Program-made: the position numbers and the translations under genes
Part shown: piece after piece, positions 12,517-23,691 of the stretch
Layout of the letters: each line of letters begins with the position of its first letter
Numbering within the stretch: the first letter of the stretch is position 1
The notes under the pieces: generated by a model
The model's input: only the letters and a program-made list of their open reading frames with translations
What the model was told of the DNA's origin: nothing
The model's database searches: none
NCBI GenBank assembly: GCA_000320545.1
Contig: ADNK01002556.1
Span: forward strand, 1 to 30,698
Origin: Bigelowiella natans CCMP2755
Lineage: Eukaryota > Cercozoa > Chlorarachniophyceae
Direction of reading: 5' to 3'
Length of the DNA: 30,698 bases

Positions 12517-13928
12517 ATCAAGCTCATCTGCTGCCTCTTCCAATCTCTCTTAATACTATTTGCTTCTTCTTCTATCTAATGTATTATAAGGTTCTAATAC
12601 GTTGGCAGCATCATCCAGATGCTTTTCATTGTGATAATGATGCTGACAACACAAATAATAATAGTGGTGGTGATAGTGATAGTGATTGTACCAGCAAATA
12701 TTCTAATCTATCGATATTTTCTGGTGGAGACTCTGTTTGGAGCTTTCAAGCACTCGAACATATCCTTATTAGTGCTCACAACAACTCCAACAACAAATCC
12801 TCCACTTCCACAAGACCACAAGATACGGTACGGCAAGTAAACGTTCAGATGCCCCCTCCCCCTCCTCCTCTGCCACCCCCCATTACCACTACCATGGCAT
12901 TATCAACGTATCTATCGGTGTACATGCGAAGATGTAAAGACGCTGATCCTCTTTACCTTTTTGAACACGATCTTCCTCAAGAGCTAGTGGCCAAACTTAA
13001 TGTCCCTAACGAATTATTCTTTGGAGGAGAGGGAGGGGACATCCTCGAGAGAATAGCAAAGGAGGAAAAGGAGGAGGAGGAGGAAGAAGAAAAGCTTAAC
13101 CAAAAGACACTCACCGGGAGGGAGAACAATGTTTCTGGTTCTTCATCATCTTCCTCCTACTGCGCTATCTCAGAGAGGCAATGGTTAGTTATAGGCCCTG
13201 ATGGTTCAGGTTCTCGGTTCCACGTAGATCCTCATGCTACATCTGCTTGGAATGCCCTCTATCAAGGAACCAAACTATGGGCATTCTTTTGTGAAGGAGG
13301 ACAAGGACGAGGACAAGGACAAGGACAAGGAGAAACATTTTCTGGAAGTAAGAAATGCAAGGAGACTGCTACTTCAAATAATGAAGTGCCTCCATTAGTA
13401 GACATCGTTCGCAATTATGACGATCCCAGAAGCAGCACTAGCAGCAGTAGTAGTGGGGATATCAAGGAAAGTAATTCAAGGCCTTTATTGTATGCAGCTC
13501 CCTCCGCTGAGGAATGGTTCGTGAAGTACTTTTGGAAGCGCATAGAAATGATGAAGAATAAGAAAACAAAGAAAGGACAGAAGTACAAACATGCTAATGA
13601 ATTAATGGCACAAAAGAAGAAAGATGAAGAAGAGGAAGAGGGAGAAGGAAGCTTCTTAGAGGAGGAGAAGAGGATGATGGAAACTACAATATCAACGAGT
13701 AATAAACGTAATAATTTAGTCTTTGGTCTTCAGCGGCCAGGTGACATTGTCTTTGTCCCTCATGGTTGTTGGCATTGCGTCCTAAACTTGGAACCCTCAA
13801 TAGCATTTACCCAAAACTTCATTAATCGCCAAAACCTTAAAGCTGCCACACAGCACGCAAGAAAGTATGCTCCAGCAAATTTCTACCAGAAACTACGCTC
13901 CTTTAGTTCCCGTAAATTTAGTGATTGA
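10770..13928 (+). CDS. F-box plus JMJD6-type JmjC oxygenase, 4 exons, 5' end unresolved
   Basis: Exons: 10770-11132, 11382-11941, 12038-12271 and 12591-13928, giving 830 residues ending in TGA. The F-box is in exon 1 (RRLWLRIHAFLPCQDQY, then DENLWRDRY). The JmjC domain matches the JMJD6 group: GTFVRKYDRPRNPVLIR across exons 3-4, LYLFEHDLP, FHVDPHATSAWNALYQG and GDIVFVPHGCWHCVLNL, then AFTQNF. The iron ligands are present: His 13221-13223, Asp 13227-13229 and the distal His 13773-13775. A Lys (QGTKLW) and a Thr (AFTQNF) sit where JMJD6 enzymes bind 2-oxoglutarate. So it is probably an active 2OG-Fe(II) oxygenase tied to ubiquitin ligase recruitment. JMJD6 relatives hydroxylate lysine or demethylate arginine; which applies is unknown. 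Exon 2 and the JmjC core carry long Thr, Glu and Gly-Gln insertions. No in-frame ATG precedes exon 1: either a first exon is missed or the protein is fused to the GT25 protein upstream. Confidence 0.9.
11956..11999. repeat. (CAT)n microsatellite
   Basis: A trinucleotide array in the intron between F-box/JmjC exons 2 and 3. That intron opens with GTAGTAG at 11942. Confidence 0.9.
12478..12511. repeat. (CT)n microsatellite
   Basis: A pyrimidine dinucleotide array in the intron before the last JmjC exon, about 80 bp before its acceptor. Confidence 0.95.
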
Positions 13929-14893
13929 ACTATATGCATTGAGATTGTCGATAAAATGATTAATCAGTAACGTGGATCGATTGTGGCACCGCATATCATC
14001 ACAGTAGTTTTGTAAATTTTGCTTCTCTCGATGCACAGCTGCGAGTTAGTTTGCTTATGTGACGTTCACAACATAAACTTGATGTGAAATTTGTGCTTTA
14101 AACTTGGCAGATATAGTAATATACCATGCATGCAACGAGGCTTGCGATGACCATTTGACAACGACTGCGATGCACTTACTCTATAACTCAACTGTAGTCA
14201 AAAGTTTTATTTGCAGCATGCCAAGCTAGAAAACGCTTAATATCCATAACGTATTATTACACTACACAGAGCTCCCAGCTATGTACAAATTGTCTTTAAG
14301 TATGTGTGGATTATTTACATTTCTAGTCTTATACGTATAGTGTCACTACTATGGACACAAGCATATACACTGACGACGCTATAAACAGTTACATGTGCAC
14401 ATGATGTGTACATGTATTCGCTCAAAATCGTATCATTGCATGATGGCGATACGATAGTGCCAAGGTTAACAGTCTCCATGCATTGACGACAACGGCTTTT
14501 GTACGAACGTAAGGATGATGAAATAGCTAGTTTCGGTGAACTGTGTAATATTGTGTACTCACTGTACGCAGTCTTTGGCAAAAATCTTCCGATTAGGACT
14601 GAATAGCAAGACGCTCGCATCGATCGTATGGATCGGAGCTGCATGACTAAAAACCTTTGCAGTACATCTTCTGCATTCATGCTGCACACTCTACAATACA
14701 TCTTGGCAACATTAGTCCTAGACCACATCAAGCCGTTAAAATGGGCGGTGACTAAGTTAGTTACTTAAAAACTTAAATTTGCTTCCTGCATAAAATACGA
14801 TGCAATGGGATGCTGTCAGAACACTTTGATCCTACGTGTAGATATCGACGTCCATGTGATACATGGATCCCAGTAGTCATCCTACATCATTTA
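13929..14893. other. Convergent spacer between the JmjC and lipoyl-like genes
   Basis: The 3' ends of the F-box/JmjC gene (plus) and the lipoyl-domain gene (minus) face each other across about 965 bp. The longest open stretch is minus 14731-14315, which lacks an ATG at its start and shows no recognisable motif. No microsatellites occur here, in contrast with the introns on both sides. Confidence 0.55.
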
Positions 14894-15660
14894 TTATCCA
14901 AATTTTCCTCCCTTTTGTCCTTCTTTATTGTGCTCTGGAACTCGACAGTGCTCTTGTGCACTGCCAGCATCGGCCACGTAAGCTTGCCACACAAACATTG
15001 AATCTGATACGTCTCGAGGCGGATTCTGGTGTAAAATGATGAAGTATCATGTCACAGAACAGTCGTGAACAAATCCACAGATCGAGATAGGTGTAATTAA
15101 TCATTCTTCTCATTCAATTAAGGATTGCTTACGATGTGTGAAAAATCTCTGATGTGTTCTTCTTCCTCGCAAATCAACGCTGCATAAGGTAATAACAACT
15201 ATCATCAGAAAAAAAGTGTTATATTCATAACTAAATCCTGGATCAGCGTCGTCCAATTCCCATCGTATTTATTTCAACCACAGCTTAGTGAATATACTTT
15301 CTCTTTACTCACAAATTACTTATCATATGCTTAACATACGTTACTTTAACTACTAGCTACACTACTTTGCCCGTTATTACTATTATTATTACTACTGCTA
15401 CTACTAATGCTACTACTCACGCTATTGCAACATCTACTACTCTAGTTCTCTTAAGAAGACCTATGGGAACCCCTGGAGCAGCACTATCACCTTCTTTCAC
15501 AAATAACCGTGCGATATAGCTGAGAAAATAGAAGAATTAGAAGAAGGAGGGAGGTTAGAAGAAGGGGGGAGGCGGGAGAGGATGGAAGGAGTAGACAGGA
15601 TGCTGCCAAACGTGCTATGATTTACCAATTTTAGTTTATAATGATGTTTGATGTAGTGTT

Positions 15661-15723
<63 letters not shown>

Positions 15724-15894
15724 AGACCCTTCTTCATGTCCTTCATACTGCATCGCTGTCGGGCCAGGATCTTGTGAAGGATCAGACTACCAAAAGAAGA
15801 GTTAGACTTCTTCTTATACTCCTCATATGTTCATATTTACTTCCATACGTTCACACGTACGCATGTAAGCACACCTATACATCACGAACAAATA

Positions 15895-15942
<48 letters not shown>

Positions 15943-16403
15943 ATTTGGGATATGAATGTGAATGAATGGTGTAACTCCACTTTTCTTCTTGAATACGTTT
16001 ATCCTACTCTACTACCAGCAATCGATCAACTTCGATGTCAGCAAGTAATTGCGTCATCTCTATTCTCTCTCCTGATTGTAAAACAGGAGTAATTAACGGG
16101 GCTACAGGTCGCCCCCCCCCCCCCCCGGGCTCTTTCTCCACCTCTCAATCTGTTATTATGTACCTAAATAGTTACACTACCTTCTTTAATATTCCATCGA
16201 AGTATTTTCCCTTTTTTCATGTATGGAGAGAGCGGTGGCATCGGCATGTAGATATGCGGTGGCTGCTGCGATGATTGCTGGTGAGAGCAAAATAACTGCA
16301 CTCTTATTGATGACCTCCTTGTGTACGACGAACACCGTACCGACCGCCGTAGTGGTGAAGTGGGCAATAATGATGCTTCGATTAATCTCCTTCGAAGTGA
16401 CAT
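14894..16403 (-). CDS. Single lipoyl-like domain protein, E2/E3BP type, lacking the lipoyl lysine
   Basis: Exons: 16403-16181, 16071-16016, 15786-15728, 15519-15461, 15179-15133 and 15025-14894, giving 191 residues with all phases consistent. Residues 1-45 form an Arg/Ser-rich presequence without acidic residues apart from Glu9 (MSLRRRLIEASLLPTSPLRR), typical of mitochondrial import. The rest reads as a pyruvate dehydrogenase E2/E3BP lipoyl domain: MPPLSPYMKKGKILRW (55-70), KEGERIEMTQLLADIEVD (73-90), YEGHEEGYIARLFVKEGD across exons 3-4, and PGVPIALICEEEEHIRDF across exons 4-5. The usual attachment motif (ETDKA) reads EVDRL, with Arg91 for Lys, and a Pro/Asp-rich insert of about 11 residues follows. 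After the domain only 43 residues remain; no E3-binding or acyltransferase domain is visible. It may be a structural subunit of a lipoyl-dependent complex, or a decaying gene. No internal stop or frameshift was needed. Confidence 0.75.
15663..15722. repeat. (AG)n microsatellite
   Basis: A long purine dinucleotide array. On the minus strand it is (CT)n and starts a few bases after the donor of lipoyl-like exon 3 (GTCTTC at 15727). Confidence 0.95.
15898..15941. repeat. (AC)n microsatellite
   Basis: An AC array in the intron between exons 2 and 3 of the lipoyl-like gene. Confidence 0.95.
16112..16126. repeat. Poly-C run
   Basis: Fifteen consecutive C in the first intron of the lipoyl-like gene (poly-G in the transcript). 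Confidence 0.9.
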
Positions 16404-16856
16404 CTTAAAGGAGTGATTATTTGAGTTTTAATGTGTGTGTGGTGTTGTTTTGTTCTTGCTGGAGGAATGGATGGAAGAGGAAGGGGGTTACTGGATCTAG
16501 GAGGCTGATGATCTTAGAGCACAGGCGTCCATGCACTACTGGTTACGACGTCGTCTGCTTTCTGTTTTGAACCAATGAAATCGTAGGGCATTTTTGCAGT
16601 ACGTCATGACCTTTTTTTTCACATCACATAAGCACAAGACAAGTTTCTTAGTCACTCAATGGCATCATAGGGTATTTTTGAAGTGCGCCATCTCGTTCAT
16701 TGTAATTGTTTTCCTAGTTGTTGTTGTAGACCCAGTTGTTGTAGTTGATGTAATTGTTGTAGATCGAATTGTTGCAATTGTTGTAGTTGTTGTAATTGTT
16801 GTAGATCGAATTGTTGCAAACCTAAAAGTAAAAAGAAAAGTTTATTAGATCTAGTC
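16404..16856. promoter_or_regulatory. Divergent spacer between the lipoyl-like and Tubby-like genes
   Basis: This is the left part of the divergent intergenic region; the dispersed repeat copy follows from 16857. It contains an imperfect direct repeat of about 39 bp offset by 84 bp (from 16573 and from 16657, sharing a TAGGGnATTTTTG core). It also holds a 27-bp repeat offset by 42 bp (16751-16777 and 16793-16819). Promoters for both genes should be here by position, but no TATA-like element could be assigned with confidence. Confidence 0.4.
16573..16695. repeat. Imperfect 39-bp direct repeat, 84-bp offset
   Basis: The copies begin at 16573 and 16657 with CAATG, share a TAGGG-ATTTTTG-AGT core and end in a pyrimidine-rich stretch. 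They are placed as paired sites in the divergent promoter region. Confidence 0.7.
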
Positions 16857-16961
16857 CTACAATTTTTGACTTTCGCAATGTCCGTTATGAGACAACATCC
16901 ACTATGAAAATCACTTCGGGTGTAACAACATAGCTGGGAAGTCAAGGGCGCGAACAGAATA
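16857..16961 (+). repeat. Dispersed ~100-bp repeat, copy A
   Basis: From AATTTTTGACTTTCGCAATG through AACATAGCTGGGAAGTCAAG to GCGAACAGAATAAC. It is near-identical to copy B (28866-28965), in the same orientation. The repeat ends about 70 bp upstream of the Tubby-like ATG at 17034; copy B stands at almost the same distance from the ATG at 29030. An AGATCTA sequence precedes both copies. No terminal inverted repeats were evident. Confidence 0.92.
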
Positions 16962-17033
16962 ACTAACTAACTAACTAATTAACTAACTAACTAACTAATT
17001 GTTGTAGTTGTTGTAATTGTTGCTGGTGGTCGG

Positions 17034-17237
17034 ATGAACACTAGCTCTCCAGCATTTCATCGTCTGTCCCCTCCACCCCCACCTGCTTTCAAAAAAGAAC
17101 AAGCTAGGACTCGAGGATATCTAATTTGTGCCACCTCATTTGTTATTAGCAAGGAGGAGCGGAAGCAGTTGCCAGGATACGTACATTCAACCAACATCTG
17201 AAACCGAAGCGTATGCATATGAATTTCCACCCATGAA

Positions 17238-17285
<48 letters not shown>

Positions 17286-19939
17286 GGCCCTAACATATCT
17301 GCGAACAGCTTAGATTCAGGGAGGGAGGGGGGGAAAGTACCTTTCTTCATTGAACCGAGATGGGTTCTCCTTTGGGAGATGGAAAAGGGGAAGAAACAGC
17401 CGGAGCTGACTATCTCGCACAACTGAGAGAAGTTGCCAACAGGCCACGCTTCTACGCAAGTCAGTTCTTGGAATCTCTCCTATCGGTTAGTAGTACTACT
17501 ACTAGTAGATGCTGTTTCATTCCCTATTGATGCTCATTAGAAATTGCTTTATGCTTCATTTTCGACATCAGGTTGATGGCCACCACTTTCATCATCATCA
17601 TCATCATAATAATAACAATCATCACAATCATCATGCATCCCGCAATTCCAACGCTTCTTCGCGTCAGCAGCAAGTAGGCGACAACCGGTGTAAAGATAAC
17701 GATGGTGATGATTTACACGTGCCGCAGAAGAGTGGGGAAAGGCAGCAGCAGCAGCAGCAGAGTTGTAGTACAGTGAAACTCTTTGTGTTGGAACCCCTTG
17801 ATTCAGAGTATTCGGATAATACTGCAAACAGGAGGACAGGCAACAAACAGAACTTGCAGCTACTGGGGAGTGGGGAAAGGAGAACCATCACCAGCAGCAA
17901 GAAGAGCATCCTAGAGGGAGGGGGAGGAGGACGAGATGGTGATGTTGGAGAAGGAAGTAGACCTCGGAACAGCTCAAAGCTCAGAGTGCATGATAAATTT
18001 GACCACTTGATCACAAATGATGAGAAAATGATGCAACATGCTCAGGATTCTAGTTTGAGTATGTTCGATGAGTTATCTCACGTCCGCGTGTGGAATAGGC
18101 AGGTACGTGAGAACAAGAACTCCCTGACCAATATATACACCTGTTGGAGACATAAAGCACACACCAGCCCCACAACAAAAAACATGCACACTTAAGCAGC
18201 AGCTGCAGCAGCAGTAGCTGCAGCAGATATTGAACACCGACTATACTACAGGGTTTAAAAGCACCACCGCTGGTCTTTAAAGTTTGTAAAACACATGATA
18301 AGGAAGCTCGTCCGTATTATATGTTGCTTCTCCCTCAGGTATTAGCATTTTTTTCTTGGCACTGGGAGGAGGAGGGGGGTCAACTATAATCTTGTTCCCA
18401 CCCCAACTAGCTATCATTAGTCGTTGCAACATCACATGAATTGTGTAACTTTATTTGAATCCTCATGTCTTTTTCTTCTTGTTCTTCTTGTTCTTGTTTT
18501 TCTTCCACCACAACGTACTTGAGGTGGATGCAGAACAACAAGAACACTGCTTGTGTTGTCGTCGAAAGGCTAAAGGGAAAAAATTCAGATTCAGTCTGGA
18601 TGAAACAAAGCTTACAAAAAGAAACAACCCAAGTTATATTGGGAAGATGAAAGAACAAAGACCCGGTCAATATGAGGTACTAATGGTAGTAGTAGTCGTC
18701 GTAGTAGTAGTAGTAGTCGTAGTAGAGTATGACTTCTTTTGAATTTGTTGAAATTATATATATTTATATATTATAAAGAATTAATTATTACCGTGAGAAG
18801 TTATGAACCACAGCAGTGTTATTGTTGATTCAGCACCACAACCAATATCATTATCACCACCAGCACCAGCACCAGCACCTACCTACTACTACCAATGAAT
18901 TGCTTTCTGCCACTACTGCAGGTATACTTGAGGAACGATGTTAATGTGATGACAATTAGACTATCAGAGAACAATGAGGTGATGATTGGTGGATGAGATG
19001 ACAGATAATCCAATGAATGTATGATGCCTGTAAACAAATAGCAGCACCCAACAAAAAACTTACATGCTTGTGTCATTATGAATTTAGCATTTGATTGCCA
19101 CTTATATGATCGAGATTAAATGTAAAAATACCGAAGAAACAAAAAGAATGATTCTATTTGGATTTACTAGTCACACTCACCAGCCTCCTTCCGTCATGAA
19201 GAAGAATATCGTCGTCAGGTGTATGCAGAGCTCCAAAATCAGTTCCTAAATTCTGTAGAGCGTGGTAAATCTGGAAGGACGATGAGAGGTGATCGTACTA
19301 CTTCTTTTCATTTATTATACCTCCTAATGATGTCGTTTCATCATCATTCGTGTACTATTATTTCTGGTGTGCTTATTGTCACCTATTGATAGGAAATGTG
19401 CAGACATTTGTTCAGCCGATGCTAGATTTAAAAGTAGAGAGTAGTAAAAGAACAATCCTTAAGGTCTCAAGGCCGTTCGAAATGAAAGAGGTTGGCCGCA
19501 ATAATTTATCCTTCATCAAATAATGCACAACAAACTTTTATCACCTTTTTTACGAAAATACAGCTACAATTTCTTGGTTTTACTCCTACATGTAGCGAAT
19601 CAATTTGTTCCTACAACAGGTTGCTGATATAGCAGCTGGGAATTATTCTCAAGACGTGAATAACCATGAAAGAACCTATCTCGTAAGGAGAAATTATTTC
19701 TCACCTCTTGATTCCTCAATATAGTATTCCACCTATTCGTCGTGTTCTTGTTCAAACTCATCGTTGCATTCAATACCATCTGCTCCAGGCTAAGTATTCC
19801 TACTATCAGTAGTAGATGATAGAAATGTTGTTACGAATTACATTACTATTATGGTCAGGTGGATTTTGACTATCCTATGACGATTTTCTTGAGTTTCTCG
19901 GTGCTGTGTGCGATCGTGGATTCAAATAGCGCTGGATAA
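17034..19939 (+). CDS. Tubby-like (TULP) protein, 10 exons
   Basis: Exons: 17034-17180, 17360-17485, 17572-18102, 18252-18338, 18524-18676, 18922-18988, 19184-19288, 19393-19490, 19620-19682 and 19859-19939 (TAA), giving 485 residues. The C-terminal half fits the Tubby domain, which binds phosphoinositides: ARPYYMLLLPQ, then CCRRKAKGKKFRFSLD and NPSYIGKMK (the family's R-K-R-K and YIGKLR strands). The end HERTYLVDFDYPMTIFLS matches the family's final FTMDYRYPL segment. The middle of the domain diverges from animal and plant Tubby proteins. Exon 3 encodes a His/Asn- and Gln-rich linker. The first exon is less certain: it has coding character and its phase fits, but its donor is GTACAT. If it is wrong, translation starts at Met 17360 (436 residues). 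The repeat placed similarly upstream of this gene and of the one at 29030 favours 17034. Confidence 0.83.
17238..17285. repeat. (GCA)n microsatellite
   Basis: A CAG-type array in what I take to be the first intron of the Tubby-like gene. It is open in several frames, so poly-Ala, poly-Gln and poly-Ser readings are all artefacts of the repeat. Confidence 0.9.
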
Positions 19940-21105
19940 GAGCGAGTTTTACTCAGCAGCTATACCCCAAATAATGATGAAAGTAGTGATCATTATATGA
20001 TGATTAGTCATGATGACGGTATCGAGCACTATTGAGCACAAGTAGCGCTACACATGCTTTCCCACCACTATTTTGATGCATCGAATCGAACTAAGAATAG
20101 CCACATTTCCGTTACTATACTTTTCATATTATGCATAGCAGGCATCTGTAATAAATGACTAGATTGATGGTGTACACTTTATTAATAAATATCTAGCTCA
20201 TATTAGATTATTTATAGCTAGCTGCGCAGCATAATGCATATTCATGGTGGCGGCGGCGGCGTACCGCTATAAATAGGTTTCGTTTATTAATAGATTACTG
20301 CTGACATCGTAGCGCGCAGTTGGCGCTTTATTGTTCATTAATGTACACATACATTAACCAGAATGAGATGGATGTACGTAAAATTGAATTAGTCATTCAC
20401 ATTATACACACACTGTGCCATTGCTTACAAGCTCATTGTGCATACGTACCTGCTACTCATTTGCGTATACTGCACAATCCATCAACATCATTGCCCATTT
20501 GCATTCACAATAATAACGTACAGCTACTTCAAAATGTGTCATCATCCCAGTGTGGCCATTATCAGAGCGGACAAGACGCTGCATCACGATAAAACACTTC
20601 TACATGATCTCCAGATCTAGATTTGAAGCACATGACGTTGCGTCTCATCAAGCTAGCAAGGAGCGGATCGATATGCGCATCATAATGCATTGATGTTGCA
20701 TTTCATACACAATACGACCTACGCACGCTCTACTAGCACATATACAGAATGCGCATACGCGCTGAAATAAAGTATCTATGATACTCGTTTCCTTCGCATG
20801 CACCACTAGCTAGAGCATATATTTAGCGATGGAGCAGCAGTTGCCACAATAAGTGCTTCTCTCATGATCTAGTTAACTAGTTAAGACTTCTATGATGCAG
20901 AGAGAGCGGGGGGGGGGGGGAGATCAAACTCCGTAAATATGCCTCGTACTAGAATATATAACCTTCCTCACCGCTCAAAGTCAAAAACTGCCATGTTGTA
21001 ACTCATTATGCAGCACAGTGTTGTCGTTTATATAATAATATCCCATATTCAAACTATGTACATCAAATGTACTCATTAACGCCATATACGCTACTCTGAT
21101 ATATG
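19940..21105. other. Convergent spacer between the Tubby-like and ProRS genes
   Basis: The two genes' stop codons face each other. One open stretch on the plus strand (20341-20592, from an ATG) has no recognisable motif. The sequence is unlike the introns: it lacks long microsatellites and is full of short palindromes such as TAGCTAGCTGCGCAGC near 20217 and repeated ATGCAT. I see no gene that I can support. Confidence 0.5.
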
Positions 21106-21219
21106 CTAATATGCACGAGCAAAAATTGCCATGTGCGTAGCCGGTTTTCCAGAATAGAAGCAATTCTTGCCCTCAGCCTCCTTTTGGAACTCCAAGGGAT
21201 AGCAACGAATTGTTGCCCT

Positions 21220-21255
<36 letters not shown>

Positions 21256-22431
21256 CGATGATGATGATGATGATAAGAAAATATGTCACATTATGCACTC
21301 GTGAGAAAACTAGATACACAATTCAACGCACAACACATGACATACATGCACACATGATTTTATTTATGCGGTAAGGAATAATAAAGGTTATTTGTGTGAA
21401 ACTACTACTTGTGGTATTATTTGTACTCAGTATTAGTAGAATATAGTTACAACTTGCAATCTGCTTTGATTGCTTCTTCATTGTTATCATCTGCAGCCCA
21501 AGGGACCTGTGGAGATCAATCACAATCACAATCCAATCACACCCCAATAAGAAGAAGAGACGAAGACGACTGAGAGCTTGAAACAGATAATTACGTTCAG
21601 GAACATCCTCTTCAATTATCTTCATTCTTGGTACCAACCCCCACCCCTCCCCCCCTCATTCATTCATCCGTCCATCAATCCGGGCATTTAATTCTGTTAT
21701 CGAGTCGTACCAAGAAGAAACCGTATTCTTCCTTAGCCAATTTTTGCTTCATCTCGTCATATGAGCTTAGTCGGAATGTCTTTTGATCCCTTCGGAGGAG
21801 GGAGAAGGAGGAGGGGAGGAAGGAAGGAGAAACATCACCAATTAATACTTATGATGATAGCCAGTAGGGTAGGTCACAGTTGGTGAATAGATATAATAAT
21901 AATTGGGTTATCATTATTACCTTCTCTCTGTAGCAGCAGCAAGCATGTCGCTTTGTATAGAATCTAGCTCCTTGTTTACCTATCATTATCATCATCGTTA
22001 TTATTATGTATTATTATTATCAATTATTATTATTATTATTCTTATTATTATCTGCATCACAGAAAAAAAGACCAATATCAACATGTGCTCATTCCTTTCT
22101 ATCTCTCTCTATCCCCCTCCCCCTTCTCGCCTTTTCCCCCTCTTTTGTCTTTCTCTCTTCTCTCTCTCTCCCTCACGTTTTTATATGTCCGTCTATGATA
22201 TATATGAACAAAGAGAAGAGGAAGGAGGAGGATGCATAGATAGTAGTAATAAACGGGTGTTGTTGAATGACCATTGATGTTGGTGTATGTAAGAATGAAT
22301 GGGTGGATGAATGGATGAATGGATGAATGGATGAATACATGAAAAGATGGATCAATGAATGCATGAATCAATAGCTCAATTATTACGAGAGATACGACAT
22401 CTGTCCAAGATCCATCTTCATTCTTAATCTG

Positions 22432-22470
<39 letters not shown>

Positions 22471-23654
22471 CCACATCATTATCCACATTGTTGATGATTT
22501 GGAAGAGTCTCCACTATATCATCACCATAATCACTTCATTCACCAATATAGCTACTATTACTAGTCTGCTACTGCCATCAACATAGTACAACCTGCAAGG
22601 GGGATTTTGCACCATTGTTTCTTCGCGCACAAAAGGCTGATCCTACACGTGTATTTGCTGTATTATTCATCATTCTGCTACTACTACTACTAATAATAAT
22701 ACTACTACTACCATTATGAAAAGAACGTTATGAAAAGAACCTTCTCATAATCAGCATCACCATCATCATCAATAACAACAGCAACAACAGCAAAATCCAC
22801 ACATACTGCATACATACTAATACATACCCTTTTTAAGATCTCGTTGTCCAATTTCCATGCGAAAAGGCACACCTCTTCGTTCCCAATGGTAGTATCTTTA
22901 ATAACAGTAGATGATGGTGATGACGACGATCAAAAAACAATGAACCGATTTCATCAATGACAAAATGAACAACTTTTAATACAAAAGATGTATGGATGAT
23001 GAACAACCAAAGAAACAAAAGGAAATCCATCACGTAAATAAATAATAACAACAATCATCATCATACTTGTTCCCAGGTCTCAGTGGCCTATCATCAACGT
23101 GGACACGAATTCCACCTATTATTATTTTTTTTTTTATTAGTAAGTAGCAGGATGGATGGATGGATGGGTAATGGAGTGATAATTATTATATGATTATATA
23201 ATATGATAATGTTATGGTGAAGTAACAATCATAAAGAAGAATATATACATATACATATATACATATACATATTACTTGATGATGAAGCAAATACAATCTA
23301 CACAGCAGTAGTAGTAGTAGTAGTAGTAGTAGTACCTTCTTTGAGCTTCTGAGCAAGTTCCTCAACGCATTGAACAACCTCCTCCCCTCCTGATGCCTTG
23401 ACAATAGGTATGAGCACCACTTGAACGGGTGCCACCTACATAAGGTACAATAATCAGATATATTGGATGTTATTCTTACCAACAAAACATCGGTCATTCT
23501 ATCCCTAAGGAGCACTATTATCATCATGATCATCATATTACTTTTGGCGGAAGAATCAACCCATTGTCATCAGAATGGGTCATAATAAGAGCACCGAGTA
23601 ATCGCGTGGATACACCTAGGAAAACGACAAAACAACAACAAATAATAAATTACT

Positions 23655-23691
<37 letters not shown>

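Noticed and set aside
14315-14731. 139-codon minus-strand frame in the convergent spacer
   Set aside because: It starts at a TTG with no upstream exon, contains no E2 or other family motif, and lies beyond the lipoyl-like gene's stop.
15774-16577. Coding-like plus-strand frames, including a stretch reading CTLIDDLLVYDEHRTDRR
   Set aside because: They are antisense to the lipoyl-like exons. Those carry real family motifs, phase-consistent junctions and a presequence on the minus strand.
20320-20592. Plus-strand frame of about 84 codons from the ATG at 20341
   Set aside because: No motif, no partner exons, and it is in a palindrome-rich spacer. I could not separate it from chance.
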